A stretch of DNA of 64,000 bases from Symbiodinium natans (lineage: Eukaryota; Sar; Dinophyceae; Suessiales; Symbiodiniaceae): contig CAJNDS010000502.1 of NCBI GenBank assembly GCA_905221605.1, positions 508,501 through 572,500 of the forward strand, in the 5' to 3' direction. Positions within the stretch are counted from its first letter, which is position 1. The number at the start of each line of letters is the position of its first letter. Positions 36,101 to 42,330 of this stretch are shown piece by piece. A program made the translations under genes and the position numbers. Under the pieces are notes generated by a model. It did no database searches. It worked only from the letters and a program-made list of their open reading frames with translations, and was not told the DNA's origin.

Positions 36101-39100
36101 CTAAACCCTAAACCCTAAACCTTATAAACCCTAAACCCTAAACCCTAAACCCCAAGCCCTAAACCCTAAACCCTAAACCCGAAACCCTAAACCCTAAACC
36201 CTAAACCCCAAACCCTAAACCCTAAACAACCCTAAAACCTAAACCCTAAACCCTAACCCCTAAACCCTAAACCTTATAAACTCTAAACCCTAAACCCTAA
36301 ACCCTGAATACTCTTCAGGGTAAGAATTCCCTCATTCCCGACTAAGGAACCAGGGGGTCCCGTTGAAGTCGAGCACTTTTTAGGGGTTTAGGGTTTAGGG
36401 TTTAGGGTTTAGGGTTTAGGGTTTAGGGTTTAGGGTTTCATGTCTTGACCCAGGGCTGACCATGAAGGGCACCGAATTCCCCCGAATGGGGTTTAGGGTT
36501 TAGGGTTTAGGGTTTAGGGTTTAGGGTTTAGGGTTTAGGGTTCAGGGGGGTTAGGGTTTAGGGTTTAGGGTTCAGGGTCTCGAATTTATACTACGAAGAA
36601 CCAGGAAGCACTTCCATTTGCAGACAACTGCTGACCCTGAGGGTCCATGTACCTGAATAGTACATGCTTGGGCCCCGAAGTCATATACCCCATTTAGGCA
36701 CACTTTGAGACTCTCAACCCCTACAACCCCAAACGAATCCTAAAACCCTGAACCTAAAACCCGAAAGCCTTAAACCTCAGCAGCAGGACCCTAAACCCTA
36801 AACCCTAAAAACCCTAAACCCTAAACCTAAAACCCTAAAACCCTAAAACCCTAAAACCCTAACACCCTAAAACCGTAAAACCGTAAAACCGTAAAACCGT
36901 AAAACCCTAAATCCCGAACACCCGAAAACCCTAAAACCCAAAAACCCTAAACCCCTAAAGCCCTAAAACCCTAAAACCCTAAAACCCTAAAACCCTACAA
37001 CCCTACAACCCCAAGCCGCAAGGAGCGTCAGCACCCGCTTCATGACCGAGGAGTGCGACAACCTGCCCAGCGGCAGCTGCCAACTCTTGATCTTCAGGTT
37101 CAGGGTTTAGGTTTAGGGTTTAGGGTTTGGGTTTAGGGTTTAGGGTTCAGGGTTCAGGGTTTAGGGTTTAGGGTTCAGGGTTTAGGGTTTAGGGTTTAGG
37201 GTTCTGGGGAGGTTACTGTTTCGTTGGTATCCTTTCTTGAGCTGGGAGACCGTACGCTGAGTTTGCACGTGGCCGTGCGAGCAGCCGTAGTCGAGGCATT
37301 TGAGGGGGAATACACGACCCTATCTAACCCTATATTGCCCTATATCGCCCTATGTGAGCAAGCGCCAGAACCCCTAGTCAGCATTGGCAAACGGCGCGCA
37401 ACAACAGTAACGTGGACAAAAATAAGCATAACAATTTGATACCCTAAACCCTAACCCCAAACCCCAACCCCCCCCACCCCCACCCCCCCCAAACCCCAAA
37501 CCCTAAACCCTAAACCCGAAACCCGAACCCTGCTCAGAATGGCCCAGCCGAGGCTACGTGGATGAAGGCCTGATACCAGGAAGCCCGGCGGTTTTTATAT
37601 TTGATGCCCGAAATCCTGAACCCCAAACCCTAAACCCTAAACCCTAAACCGAGGTCCTGGGACCTTTCTTGGCCTAACAACTAACCCTAGCCCTTTGCCT
37701 AACGTTCAGGGTTTAGGGTTTGGGGTTTGGGGTTTTGGTTCGGGGTTGGGGTTTCGACCCCCCCCCCCCCCCCCCCCCGCAGTTTTCCAGAAACAGGGTA
37801 CCCTTTCGTACTCCCAGGTGACTTTCCCACTGACTTGTGGTCCCAAACTCCAAATATCTTGGGGGAGGTTCAGGATCCTTTTTGTGATGGAGGTCAATGA
37901 TGCTTGTCCCTACTTCTTTTCCCCCATCCGCCAAATCCTGCAGTTGGTTACCCTAAACCCTAAACCCTAAACCCTTAACCCTAAACCCTAAACCCTTAGA
38001 ACTTGCCTGAGCATCCAGTGCTCAGGACCCGCGTCCTCTGACGAGGGCCCGGGGCGCGGCCTTGCCAATTTATGGGGACATAGAAAAAAGCCTTAAGCCC
38101 CAAGCCCTAAGCCCCTAAACCCGCAGCCTTCGGAATAGTCCCTCAACCCTAAACGCGAAACCCTAAACCCTAAACCCTAAACCCTAAACCATAAACCCTA
38201 AACCCCAAACCCTAAACCCTAAGCCCTCACAGGGCTGCGGGAGGAGGGTGAAGGCATAAGGATGGTCCACGCTCCTTTCTTTTGGGGTTTAGGGTTTAGG
38301 GTTTAGGGTTTAGGGTTTGGGGTTTGGGGTTTGGAGGTTTAGGGTTTAGGGTTTTCTGGTTTAGGGTTTAGGGCTTGTAGGCTAGGGGGGTAAGGAGAAT
38401 CTGGACCACAGGGGTTAGGGTTTGGGCCATTTAGATGTTGAGGTTTCGGGTGATGGTGCTTAGTGCTGAGGGCCACAGTTTGGGGATAGAGGTTTAGGGT
38501 TTAGGGTCTCAGGGTGAGAGTTTATGGGTTTAATTGCGGAGTTCAGTGGTTTGAGGGCTTCGAGGGTTTTGAGCGTTTGGGGTGTTTCGGCGTTCTGTGG
38601 TTCTGAGGGTTTGAGAGGTCACTGTCTCAGCCTTTAGGGCTTTGGGGATTTGAGGCTTCGGGTCTGAGGGCCTAAACCCCTCAACCCCTCAACCCCCTAA
38701 ACCCCCCAACCCCGAAGCCCTAAACCCCAAAACCCGCCTAAATCCCTCAGCCCTGAGCCCAAAACCTAAACCCCAAACCCGCCTGAACCCCTGAGCCCTA
38801 AGCCCTAAACCTAAACCCTAAACCCGAAAACCCGTTTTAAATCCCTCAGCCCTGAGCCCTAAACTTAAACCCGAGGTTTTGACTTCTACTTGGTCTCGCA
38901 GACCTATGTCATTGGAACGGCCAAGCCGACTCTGTACTCAGTGCTGGGATCTCAGGAGGCGGTTTAGGGTTTAGGTTTAGGGTTTAGGGTTTAGGGTTTA
39001 GGGTTTAGGGTTTAGGGTTTAGGGTTTAGGGTTTAGGGTTTAGGGTTTAGGGCAAGTTTAGGGTTTAGGGTTCCGGGTTTAGGGTTTAGGGTTTAGGGTT

Positions 39101-41165
39101 TAGGGTCAGAGGAAAAGGGGCAAGTAGGCCGTCACAAGATGTAATAGGCGTCAACATCCCTTGACCCTATCTCAATGGGCTTAGGGTTGAGACTTTTGTC
39201 AGTAGACTCAAGCGGTTGTACGTCTACAAGATACAACGCGGCCAGTCGCTGAAGGGAAGTAGACCGACGCGTAAGGCACATGTGGACAGACGGGTGCATT
39301 CTCAGTTCTCTACATGGAGGTTTTCGAAATTGGAGGTGCCTTCTTGGGGTCCCTTATGCTAGGCTTCTGCTATGAAGGAGAAAGCCCCAATGTTAGGGTC
39401 CCTTGGGCCTGCCAGACCAGGTACAAGGGTACAGGCCTTGGGGTTCAGGGCTAAGGGTTTAGGATTCAGGGTCTTCAAGAAGCCGTAAACCTGAACCCCC
39501 CCAAAAAGCCTTATACTTCATTTGCAAGGGCAGTGCTTGCAGAATTCTTTGGTTCCCTTGTCCAGCAGCTTTCTCAAACAAGCCGAGGCTGCACAACACT
39601 TCGAATTTCTCGAAGTCTGAGATCATACAGCTGACCTACCGGCTGTGTGCAGTGCATCTCGCCCGCACTTTTTGAAGGGCGTGGGTTCCCTTATAAACAC
39701 CTTTCAACCATAAAGGGTACTTTTTTTAATTACTCGGTTGCTCCTGGATCTACAATTGTAGGGCCATTGGGGCGGTCTAGGGCTTCATGGAGATCGCAGA
39801 CGGGGGGCTGAAGGCCTGAACTCATGAACTCTACATTGGCATCTACACACTGCAGTAGATTCCGACATGTACCTTGAAACCCCTAAAGGCCTGCCAGCCT
39901 TACGCGCCAAACCACACAAGCTCTAAACGCTAAACCCCAAACCCCAAACCCTAAACCCTAAACCCCAAACCCTAAACCCTGGACCCTAAACTCCACACCC
40001 TCAACTTCCAAAACGCCATCAGGTACATGACCTTTGCTGGAATGGTGGGGGGCCCCATGGTGGTTAACTTTTGGGGGGTGGAGTCCGGGGTTTAGGTTTA
40101 AGGTTTAGGGTTTGGGGGATTAGGGTTTAGGGTTTTGGGTTTTGGGGCTCAGGGATTTTGAAGTTTTGGACATCCCTCAGCCCGAGTACCCACAAGTTTA
40201 GGGTTTAGGCCTCTAGGTTGTTGGAGATGCATGCGCCCTTGCGGCCCTTTGTGGCGTAGAGCCGCAGGATGTCCTCTCAAAAGGGTTTAGGGTTTAGGGT
40301 TTAGGGTTTAGAGTTTAGGGTTTAGGGTTTAGGGTTGTGAGTTTTCGAAGAGGTGGAACCCCTGAACTTATGGGTGCCTAAGGGGGAAGGGGGAGTGAAT
40401 GTAGGTGGGACTTGAGGGGTATATGTGGGGATTGGAGGGCGATTTCTTGTGGATCGGCAACTCAAAGAACCAAGTTTAGGGGGCTTAGGGTTTAGGGTTT
40501 AGGGTTTAGGGTTTAGGGTTTAGGGTTTAGGCTAAATTTCCTAAACCCCGAAGCCCTGGGCCCCAGCAGGTGTCATTGCCGGCGCCTCTGAAGTACGCCG
40601 CAAAGCTCCTGAGCCTCCTTTCGAAGCGACCCGGACAAAGGTTGAGGGTTTAGGGTTTAGGGTTTAGGGTTTGGGGTTTAGGGTTTGGGGTTTACGGTTT
40701 GGGGGGTTTTGGGTTTGGGGTTTAGGGTTTTGGGCTTATGGTTTCCTGGGGTTCACATGAACCCTAAGCACCCTAAATCCTCAATACCCTTGTCGCCCTC
40801 AACCCGCCAAGACCTAAACCCCAAACTCCAAACCCCAGACCGTGCGCTTCGGGATTAGTCTCGCAGAAACCCCAAACCCCAAGCCTCCCCAAACCCTAAC
40901 CTTGGGATGTTCCCCCTAGGAGTGGCAGTCCTAATCGGGATCATAGTCCCCCCTACTAGAATTCAAATTAAGGAATGTTCGTATAGGGGGGAACATCCCA
41001 ACCCAAGCCCTAAACCCCAAACCCCAAACCCCCAAAAGTGCACCCGGCTCTGAGGATGTTTGGAGGAACCCCAAACCCCCCAAAACCGCCGAAGATGGCA
41101 GAAGAAATCGACGTCAGGTGCAGCGACCTCCCTTCGCAGCCCAGCGGAGAGGTGAAGACCTGGAG
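6177..41165 (+). CDS. Argonaute/PIWI-family gene (MID-PIWI part), many exons in telomere-repeat introns
   Basis: Argonautes bind small guide RNAs for silencing. Proposed exons: 6177-6272, 8252-8302, 8897-8937, 9901-9955, 10830-10874, 24720-24770, 25318-25378, 28617-28687, 29430-29504, 29931-29982, 34281-34355, 35320-35387, 37023-37072, 37553-37582, 38876-38958, 39583-39660, (40227-40253?), 40570-40640, 41118-41165. Phases agree across nearly all junctions; 24720/25318 does not join cleanly and an exon may be missing there. Family hallmarks in order: FALVVLPRTK-YYYQLK and MILGSTLQ (MID), NVAAVNMKPGP, DTLVVFRGGASE, LSVAYIMARRSVSTRFM, FDFYLVSQ..IGTAKPTLYSVL, SEIIQLTYRLC, VSLPAPLKYAAK (PIWI). Donors are mostly GC. 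PAZ and N domains were not found. The slicer Asp of RDG reads Gly (RGG), the C-terminal His position reads Ala, and the first Asp motif was not located, so slicing is doubtful. A large DDE transposon sits in the 10.9-24.7 kb intron. Family assignment is firm; exon edges are inferred. Confidence 0.72.
7260..8250. repeat. Intronic telomere-type repeats, first Argonaute intron
   Basis: Blocks of TTTAGGG (7265-7330), GGTGTGAGG minisatellite (7340-7410) and long CCCTAAA/CCCCAAA/CCCGAAA tracts (7790-7905, 8020-8248) end at the acceptor CCCACCAG before exon 8252. A short unique piece at 7442-7700 contains the GGGGAAACATCCCAGCCC element at its right edge. No gene is seen. Confidence 0.85.
8708..8876 (-). 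repeat. CCCTAAA array at the 3' end of an Argonaute intron
   Basis: About 22 near-perfect CCCTAAA units are followed by a pyrimidine-rich acceptor (CTTCCCCGCGCCTTGAG) for exon 8897. It is complementary to the TTTAGGG block at 8343-8384 near the start of the same intron. Confidence 0.9.
8968..9022. repeat. Perfect 24-bp palindrome made of telomere units
   Basis: CCCTAAAACCCTGAACCAAA and flanking bases form an exact inverted repeat (arms 8968-8991 and 8999-9022, 7-base loop AGCCAAC). It lies just inside the intron whose donor is at 8938. It shows at one point the head-to-head telomere-repeat arrangement seen on a larger scale at most introns. Confidence 0.85.
10250..10385. mobile_element. Short AT-rich inverted-repeat element (family GGGTCGGAATAATTA)
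   Basis: Contains CCGGAATAATTACC near the left end, TTCATAATTATAGTA in the middle and CAGACCCCTATA at the right. Related sequence is found at 11345-11640 (GGTCAGAAGAATTACGAAGAGT and TATGGTCCCTCCATAATTATA, with tandem CCCCCTATATACTATAATAA), 12710-12772 and 60838-60950. It is non-coding. It looks like a MITE or other non-autonomous element family. Confidence 0.5.
11825..11969. mobile_element. MITE-like element with TAAGGGTAGTT termini
   Basis: TAAGGGTAGTT at the left and AACTACCCTTA at the right are exact inverted repeats, with a second inverted pair (ATGTGGTCCCT / AGAGACCATGTA) just inside. It is 145 bp and non-coding. Diverged or partial relatives: 8318-8480, 34045-34200, 34703-34822 and 34975-35105 (opposite sense). 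The shared interior is TTTAAAAGGGTTCTGAAGTAT. Confidence 0.7.
13366..13486 (-). repeat. Perfect CCCTAAA array
   Basis: About 17 uninterrupted CCCTAAA units. It is followed at 13605-13730 by TTTAGGG/TTTGGGG units in the opposite sense, so the two blocks face each other. Confidence 0.95.
14659..14763. mobile_element. MITE-like element, TTGGGATGTTCCCCC termini (copy 1)
   Basis: TTGGGATGTTCCCCC at the left pairs with GGGAGAACATCCCAA at the right. The interior has CAGTCCCTAAATTAGGAT and a poly-C run. A second copy lies at 40902-41001. It is non-coding; termini are nearly identical between copies while interiors differ. Confidence 0.75.
15675..16140. repeat. 108-bp tandem array (36 codons per unit)
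   Basis: Units start at 15675 (degenerate), 15791, 15898, 16006 and 16114 (GCTTCACTTC anchor), so the period is 107-108 bp after the first. Because 108 is a multiple of 3, several frames stay open on both strands. The minus-strand frame gives a Cys-rich repeat (CCSPCSVAPEVKLPAGPPC), the plus strand a Gln/Ala repeat (LQGLQQKKAAPVSLAL). It lies immediately downstream of the protease stop codon. Each unit has a run of 7 A, a likely slippage site. Confidence 0.85.
16136..18466 (-). CDS. Ulp1-like (C48) cysteine protease with Lys-rich region and Cys motif
   Basis: Ulp1/SENP-type proteases cleave SUMO-like or other isopeptide bonds; such domains are also carried by several DNA transposons. The frame is open for 776 codons but begins without ATG (first ATG at about 18439), and its first 70 codons overlap the transposase frame. 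From the frame start: acidic/coiled segment 100-150, very Lys/Gln-rich region about 165-300, protease core about 420-575 with GHHW (His near 500), YYDSL (Asp near 521) and QPVGTGQCGSYC (Cys near 560), then an Ala/Lys helical part and CSRCRTGDGCLSC near 690. His-Asp-Cys spacing and the Gln before Cys fit the family. It could be a separate ORF or be joined to the transposase by a +1 shift or intron. Confidence 0.65.
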   Translation of the reverse strand: MLLRLLACWMQPGLRRWRERSRDRGACRASDEMATCTGGRSSCSQRSRTGQPSCPKAATGCRARGWSGEVSSWLRRHRDEALKQLKDAKLRAAQSEIAYCHHEGYSRARFNGEKLLEMHLEVEVEELEEEVLLQALPYFQSLDTKVQRRLKRAALQPGADERERDQKQQAKNRVKQKRKRKELKAAKEALQELRKTQQKRASEEHGAYCSGGLLQPGRPSKEQQKALQGDAKALQKKSKKQKKQEKKNQKKTELKKQSKYAGGKGKLQRQASEKSMKKDKKQKAALKASKEALKQLESESPAPPAAEPLDPAEEKVQVTVCSEHAGKQYYGRTGAVALSAWQGSADLLNVDLQPGSQAFRREFLEQTSILPDLKMLTLQSLKRSDMQMWLREAALKTLGDDLGDDVEVPRADGSWLLDQHMTVAWLFLQWSLPGLKAASVSFLRPDVVQSFIALADPTTNLEGLGDKEWLQAAGEMQERRRAFLEAELQKDLVFVPIFAGHHWTLVEICRLGSLQVKYYDSLQVESAASRQVAEFFLETLLPGVHLPARANAARQPVGTGQCGSYCLHWVEQRCRSHWPTAATWAARLQSLCKALQKEQGKIDEAKLKAQEKQILAEAKAKLAAAKKKMQEGDMKDLAEKAAESLLKDPAGKPCFENLAANGQCQVLKILEGYTGGTCSRCRTGDGCLSCSKWKATRYWLKKEGFDMEHMYGASGAVLYQRSKVQRAAQLAAYGDKQAKAPQQKPLADAAVAPAPAETQADTQCSLVSSLFFCSSP
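18228..20543 (-). CDS. Pogo-like DDE transposase, one in-frame TAG
   Basis: Open in one frame from a TAA at about 20568 to a TGA at 18228, except for a single TAG at 19445-19443. No ATG precedes the first conserved residues, so a 5' exon is likely. N-terminal QSTLGSFFK matches the PCNA-interacting QxxLxxFF box. GAGRKDAFAANKQRVKAWL resembles the CENP-B/Tc5 helix-turn-helix. After the TAG: VIGWSDQIPCWL (first Asp region), CSIWVRDSVGSSWSPEV (second Asp) and GGITDLVQPTDTDFAMSLK, the DDE_1 signature GG.T..QP.D, with the third Asp. Length (about 770 codons) is longer than typical pogo. The context UAG CAG UUC resembles leaky CAR-YYA readthrough sites, so it may be readthrough, a recent mutation or a cryptic intron. 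The end overlaps the protease frame (+1). Confidence 0.65.
20637..21270. repeat. 245-bp tandem repeat, 2.6 copies
   Basis: Copies start at CCAGAATTATGGG: 20637, 20881 and 21128 (truncated). Each contains AAGCCTTGAAGCTTAAAAGG, GAAAAGCTTTAAGG and GGAAGCCGGGGCTTC, giving nested hairpins, and ends GGCGGAGTCACATTTATAG. Copies are nearly identical, so amplification is recent. It lies between the small ORF and the transposase and may hold the transposase promoter or first exon. Confidence 0.85.
21505..22059 (-). CDS. Small unknown protein of the CTGCA-rich insertion
   Basis: ATG at 22059 (tandem ATGATG) opens about 184 codons. The protein is acidic near the start (METDDGFVMVEAADDDRD), with scattered Cys: CEYCEG, KVCCRHA, CCQMC. 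Pairs of Cys could bind zinc, but the spacing fits no family I know. It reads in the same direction as the transposase and protease and shares their CTGCA-rich codon use. It is probably an accessory gene of the same element. Confidence 0.4.
   Translation of the reverse strand: MMSSGHDAAMETDDGFVMVEAADDDRDLLVPADHGDAADCEYCEGAAQLVFLEIPGPAEPDGLVMLKVCCRHAASYLLLQQDGAERLARRADAVMVLGADSAAPACSTEANLQSPCCQMCSEEAAAKLEATVQSCDGFSYVRRVCSMLVCGDADSQLEAAGSEAIVLKNCSETSVLSSSAVVIR
22230..22690. repeat. TTTAGGG block facing a CCCTAAA block
   Basis: TTTAGGG sense (22230-22445) switches at GGGTTGACGAAACCCTAATTA (about 22445-22465) to CCCTAAA/CCCTCAA sense (22455-22690). The two are head to head around a short AATTAGGG/CCCTAATT palindromic centre. 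Confidence 0.9.
22795..22975 (+). repeat. GAGT/GAGTGT microsatellite, first block
   Basis: Irregular (GAGT)n and (GTGAGTGA)n. Open frames such as Leu-Thr-His-Ser on the minus strand are products of the repeat. Confidence 0.9.
23196..23475 (+). repeat. GAGT microsatellite followed by GGA-rich tract
   Basis: (GAGT)n runs 23196-23412, then GGAGGAGGGAGG-type purine repeat to about 23475. Both strands have long artefactual open frames here. Confidence 0.9.
23480..24700. other. Unique intronic sequence without recognised gene
   Basis: About 1.2 kb has almost no telomere-type repeat, unlike nearly all other introns here. The open frames are short, with no GC3 bias and no familiar motif. It ends with CCCTCAAACCCTCAAG before Argonaute exon 24720. 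Confidence 0.5.
25992..26237 (-). CDS. Frame-shifted continuation of the helical ORF
   Basis: A helical frame (RAEFVQMRQTAAVQ...MQAIVVQIEDRFAEVQALL) begins exactly where the upstream 162-codon frame ends (TGA/GTG overlap at 26234-26237), one base out of phase. It has no ATG of its own at the junction. It is probably the 3' part of the same gene reached by an intron, or cut off by an indel. Confidence 0.35.
   Translation of the reverse strand: MTNIRGLQTPGGPMQIAGPLWRSTTRAEFVQMRQTAAVQAHGMQAIVVQIEDRFAEVQALLQTPAANAEETAARALVNAVL
26234..26722 (-). CDS. Small helical protein with N-terminal membrane segment
   Basis: ATG at 26722 with CC before it (GCACTG follows). Residues 3-21 (LYTFGTVAAAMLGAGYYAM) are hydrophobic and could be a membrane anchor. 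Residues 22-80 are an Ala/Glu/Lys-rich coiled coil (EAAEAAVKRIEAAAAAMKQ). The rest is helical and mixed. No family was recognised. CTGCA-rich codon use matches the rest of the block. It may continue in another frame (25992-26237). Confidence 0.4.
   Translation of the reverse strand: MALYTFGTVAAAMLGAGYYAMKRLEATLEKAAEAAEAAVKRIEAAAAAMKQTVEDRMQGMEDAVYAVKTAVTAAELRQDRAGGLQNDVSRHAGQALQQYAAEASAVIWLQRRLQACMESSCRGAVQLLAEPGTYWRLQMLEVKLVLCRDLLLQPEEAELQNA
26824..27540. repeat. Composite tandem repeat: CTGC-rich 165 bp plus telomere-type tract
   Basis: Three copies (TACCTGCACAGTCTCCACTA at 26841, 27128 and 27399; spacing 287 and 271). Each ends ACTTCAACCTGC(A/C)TTTAGGG followed by TTTAGGG units and a TTAATTAGGG or TTAATTCGGG variant. 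A transposon-type sequence and a telomere-type tract have therefore been amplified together as one unit. Confidence 0.8.
26984..27100 (+). repeat. Variant telomere array TTTAGGGGG (9 bp)
   Basis: After a few TTTAGGG, nine or so TTTAGGGGG units run 27015-27095. At 27541-27690 the array is normal TTTAGGG and then returns to the five-G form. Confidence 0.9.
28454..28610 (-). repeat. CCCTAAA/CCCAAAA array before an Argonaute exon
   Basis: This array lies immediately upstream of acceptor GAAGCCAG for exon 28617. The sequence after that exon (28697-28850) is TTTAGGG sense, so the exon sits between inverted telomere-type arms. Confidence 0.9.
31201..31257 (+). pseudogene. EF-hand-like fragment
   Basis: DKNKDGRPSFDEFAEAGGE then TGA. 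D-x-N-x-D-G followed by F-D-E-F fits a calcium-binding EF-hand loop with its exiting helix. The upstream frame (DAPRKP) is open for only a few codons. It lies inside an Argonaute intron, with a GC-rich non-repeat piece (30590-31260). It may be a last exon of an overlapping gene or a retrocopied fragment. Confidence 0.35.
31322..32750. repeat. Minisatellite field of GGGCGGGAA arrays and CCATGG modules
   Basis: Blocks of (GGGCGGGAA)n (for example 31525-31580, 31627-31655, 32335-32375, 32645-32710) alternate with modules rich in CCATGGGGCCATGAGCCATGG-type palindromic words, GGGCATGCACTGGGGCCCTTT and GTCAGCTTATCGAAGAA. About six to eight copies of a higher-order unit of 130-250 bp are visible. 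G-runs could form quadruplexes. Long open frames here (Pro/Phe-rich) are repeat artefacts. Confidence 0.85.
34380..34700 (+). repeat. TTTTAGGG (8-bp) array ending in TTTTGGGG
   Basis: About 28 copies of TTTTAGGG, the Chlamydomonas-type telomere unit, are followed by four TTTTGGGG units (34630-34662) like the Oxytricha type. It starts 25 bp after the donor of Argonaute exon 34281-34355. Confidence 0.95.
35945..36310 (-). repeat. CCCTAAA array with internal duplication
   Basis: Long CCCTAAA tract with marker variants (AACAACCCTAAAACC, CCCTAACCCCTAAACC, CTTATAAACC) appearing twice in the same order about 170 bp apart, showing segmental duplication inside the array. It is followed by TTTAGGG sense at 36381-36440 and 36488-36580. 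Confidence 0.85.
36780..37018 (-). repeat. CCCTAAAA array with CCGTAAAA sub-block
   Basis: CCCTAAAA units with a sub-block of four CCGTAAAA (36870-36905). It ends at acceptor CCGCAAG of exon 37023. Directly after that exon the sequence is TTTAGGG sense (37100-37203). Confidence 0.9.
38960..39105 (+). repeat. TTTAGGG array at an Argonaute intron start
   Basis: Begins within 5 bp of the GC donor after exon 38876-38958. About 18 units with short interruptions. Confidence 0.95.
40902..41001. mobile_element. MITE-like element, TTGGGATGTTCCCCC termini (copy 2)
   Basis: TTGGGATGTTCCCCC and GGGGGGAACATCCCAA are inverted at the ends of a 100-bp non-coding unit. It is the same family as 14659-14763. 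Confidence 0.75.
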
Positions 41166-41576
41166 GTTGCGCGTGGGGAAAGATGTTCAGGGTTTAGGGC
41201 TTGGGGTTTAGGGCTTGGGGTTTAGGGTTTAGGGTTAAGGGCTTGGGGTTTAGGGTTTAGGGTTAAGGGCTTAGGGCTTAGGGTATTTCGGGCGTTGAGG
41301 GGTCGAGAGAGTTTTGCAGGGTTGGGGTTCGGGGCTTTAAAGGGTTTAGGGCTCTAGAGTCGGTCACGGGGTTCTGAGTATCAAGGGAGTCATACCCGGA
41401 CCCCTAAGATTGCACCCCGAAGAACTTCCCTTAATATACTCCCAATATGGTCCTCATTTTCCCTTAGAGGATCTTCAACAGGGAACCCAAACCCAAAGGT
41501 ACAACCCTTAGGGGTCCAAGGCAGAATCCCATGATACCCCTTAAATTATCCCTTTGAATTTTATGAATAATATACC

Positions 41577-41668
41577 CTACACCCTAAACCCTAAACCCTA
41601 AACCCTAAACCCTAAACCCTAAACCCTAAACCCTAAACCCTAAACCCTAAACCCTAAACCCTAAACCT
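41577..41668 (-). repeat. Perfect CCCTAAA array
   Basis: About 13 units inserted within a short unique sequence that is itself partly duplicated: GTGGCCCTCATTTTCCCTTAGAGG-like text occurs on both sides (about 41450 and 41680). Confidence 0.9.
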
Positions 41669-42255
41669 ACTCCAAACGTGGCCCTCATTTTCCCTTAGAG
41701 GCCCACTTGTCCAGCCCTTAGGGGTCCAAGGCAGAGTCCCATGATAGTAGGGGAAAGCATCAGCCAGGATCCGCACCGATCCTTGCTTAGGGTTTAGGGG
41801 TTTTGGGGTTTAGGGGTTTAGGGGTTTAGGGTTTAGGGTTTAGGGTTTAGGGTTTAGGGTTCAGGGCTGTACCATGGCTTTGGTGAGGGCCCTGTATAAA
41901 AAGGGGCATCAGGGGATTCTAGGAATAGAAGCCCTACTTCACATAGCCCTGAACCCCAAACCCCAAATCATAAATCCAAAACCCTTCACATAATGACATA
42001 GGGGTGTATTTGAGGTTCTTGACTCCTAGTTGACGGCCTGTAGGGCTTGTTCGGCTCAGGAAAAGTTTTTGGGAGTTCCGCATATGGGCCGAAACCCTAA
42101 ACCTTGCTGCCTCGGATTTGGGGTTTTGGGCGTAGGGTTTAGGGTTAAGGGCTTAGGGTTTAAAGTTTAGGGTGGCTTGGGTTATTTCGCGTCGTCAGCG
42201 CTGTGCTGATTGAATCCGGACCTTTGATTGAATTCGGACCTTTTGGTCCTCCCAG

Positions 42256-42330
42256 ACGGACTATGCCTCGATGCTGAACTCAGCCATGCCCACTGACGCC
42301 AGCGCAATGGTGCGTCTCGCCGGCAGCAGA
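42256..42330 (+). CDS. Candidate exon, unassigned
   Basis: After acceptor GGTCCTCCCAG the frame reads TDYASMLNSAMPTDASAMVR with GC-rich third positions, and several GC donors follow near 42320. It starts in phase 0. It could be a 3' exon of the Argonaute gene or belong to another gene. A second weaker candidate with a good donor (GCAAG|GTGAAG) ends near 42958. Confidence 0.3.

Larger units (their letters stand above)
34281..41165 (+). other. Argonaute gene: C-terminal PIWI exons
   Basis: Exon 34281-34355 starts in phase 0 directly after RGGASE and reads FPLEEQEVNHPTDG. It joins to 35320-35387, whose last AG plus the first G of 37023 makes Arg, giving YIMARRSVSTRFM (family TFIVVQKRHHTRFF). 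A 30-bp exon (37553-37582, YVDEGLIPG) bridges to 38876-38958 (FDFYLVSQTYVIGTAKP). Exon 39583-39660 holds SEIIQLTYRLC and 40570-40640 holds VSLPAPLKYAAKLL. The residue that is His in slicers (YYAH) is Ala here. Exon 41118 onward is less certain; read through, it stops within telomere repeat at 41211. All donors but the 40640 one (GT) and the undecided last one are GC. Confidence 0.72.

Noticed and set aside
40022-40070. Possible extra PIWI exon (YMTFAGMVGGP)
   Set aside because: Superficially like the LTYxLC segment, but that segment is clearly provided by 39583-39660; phase does not fit.
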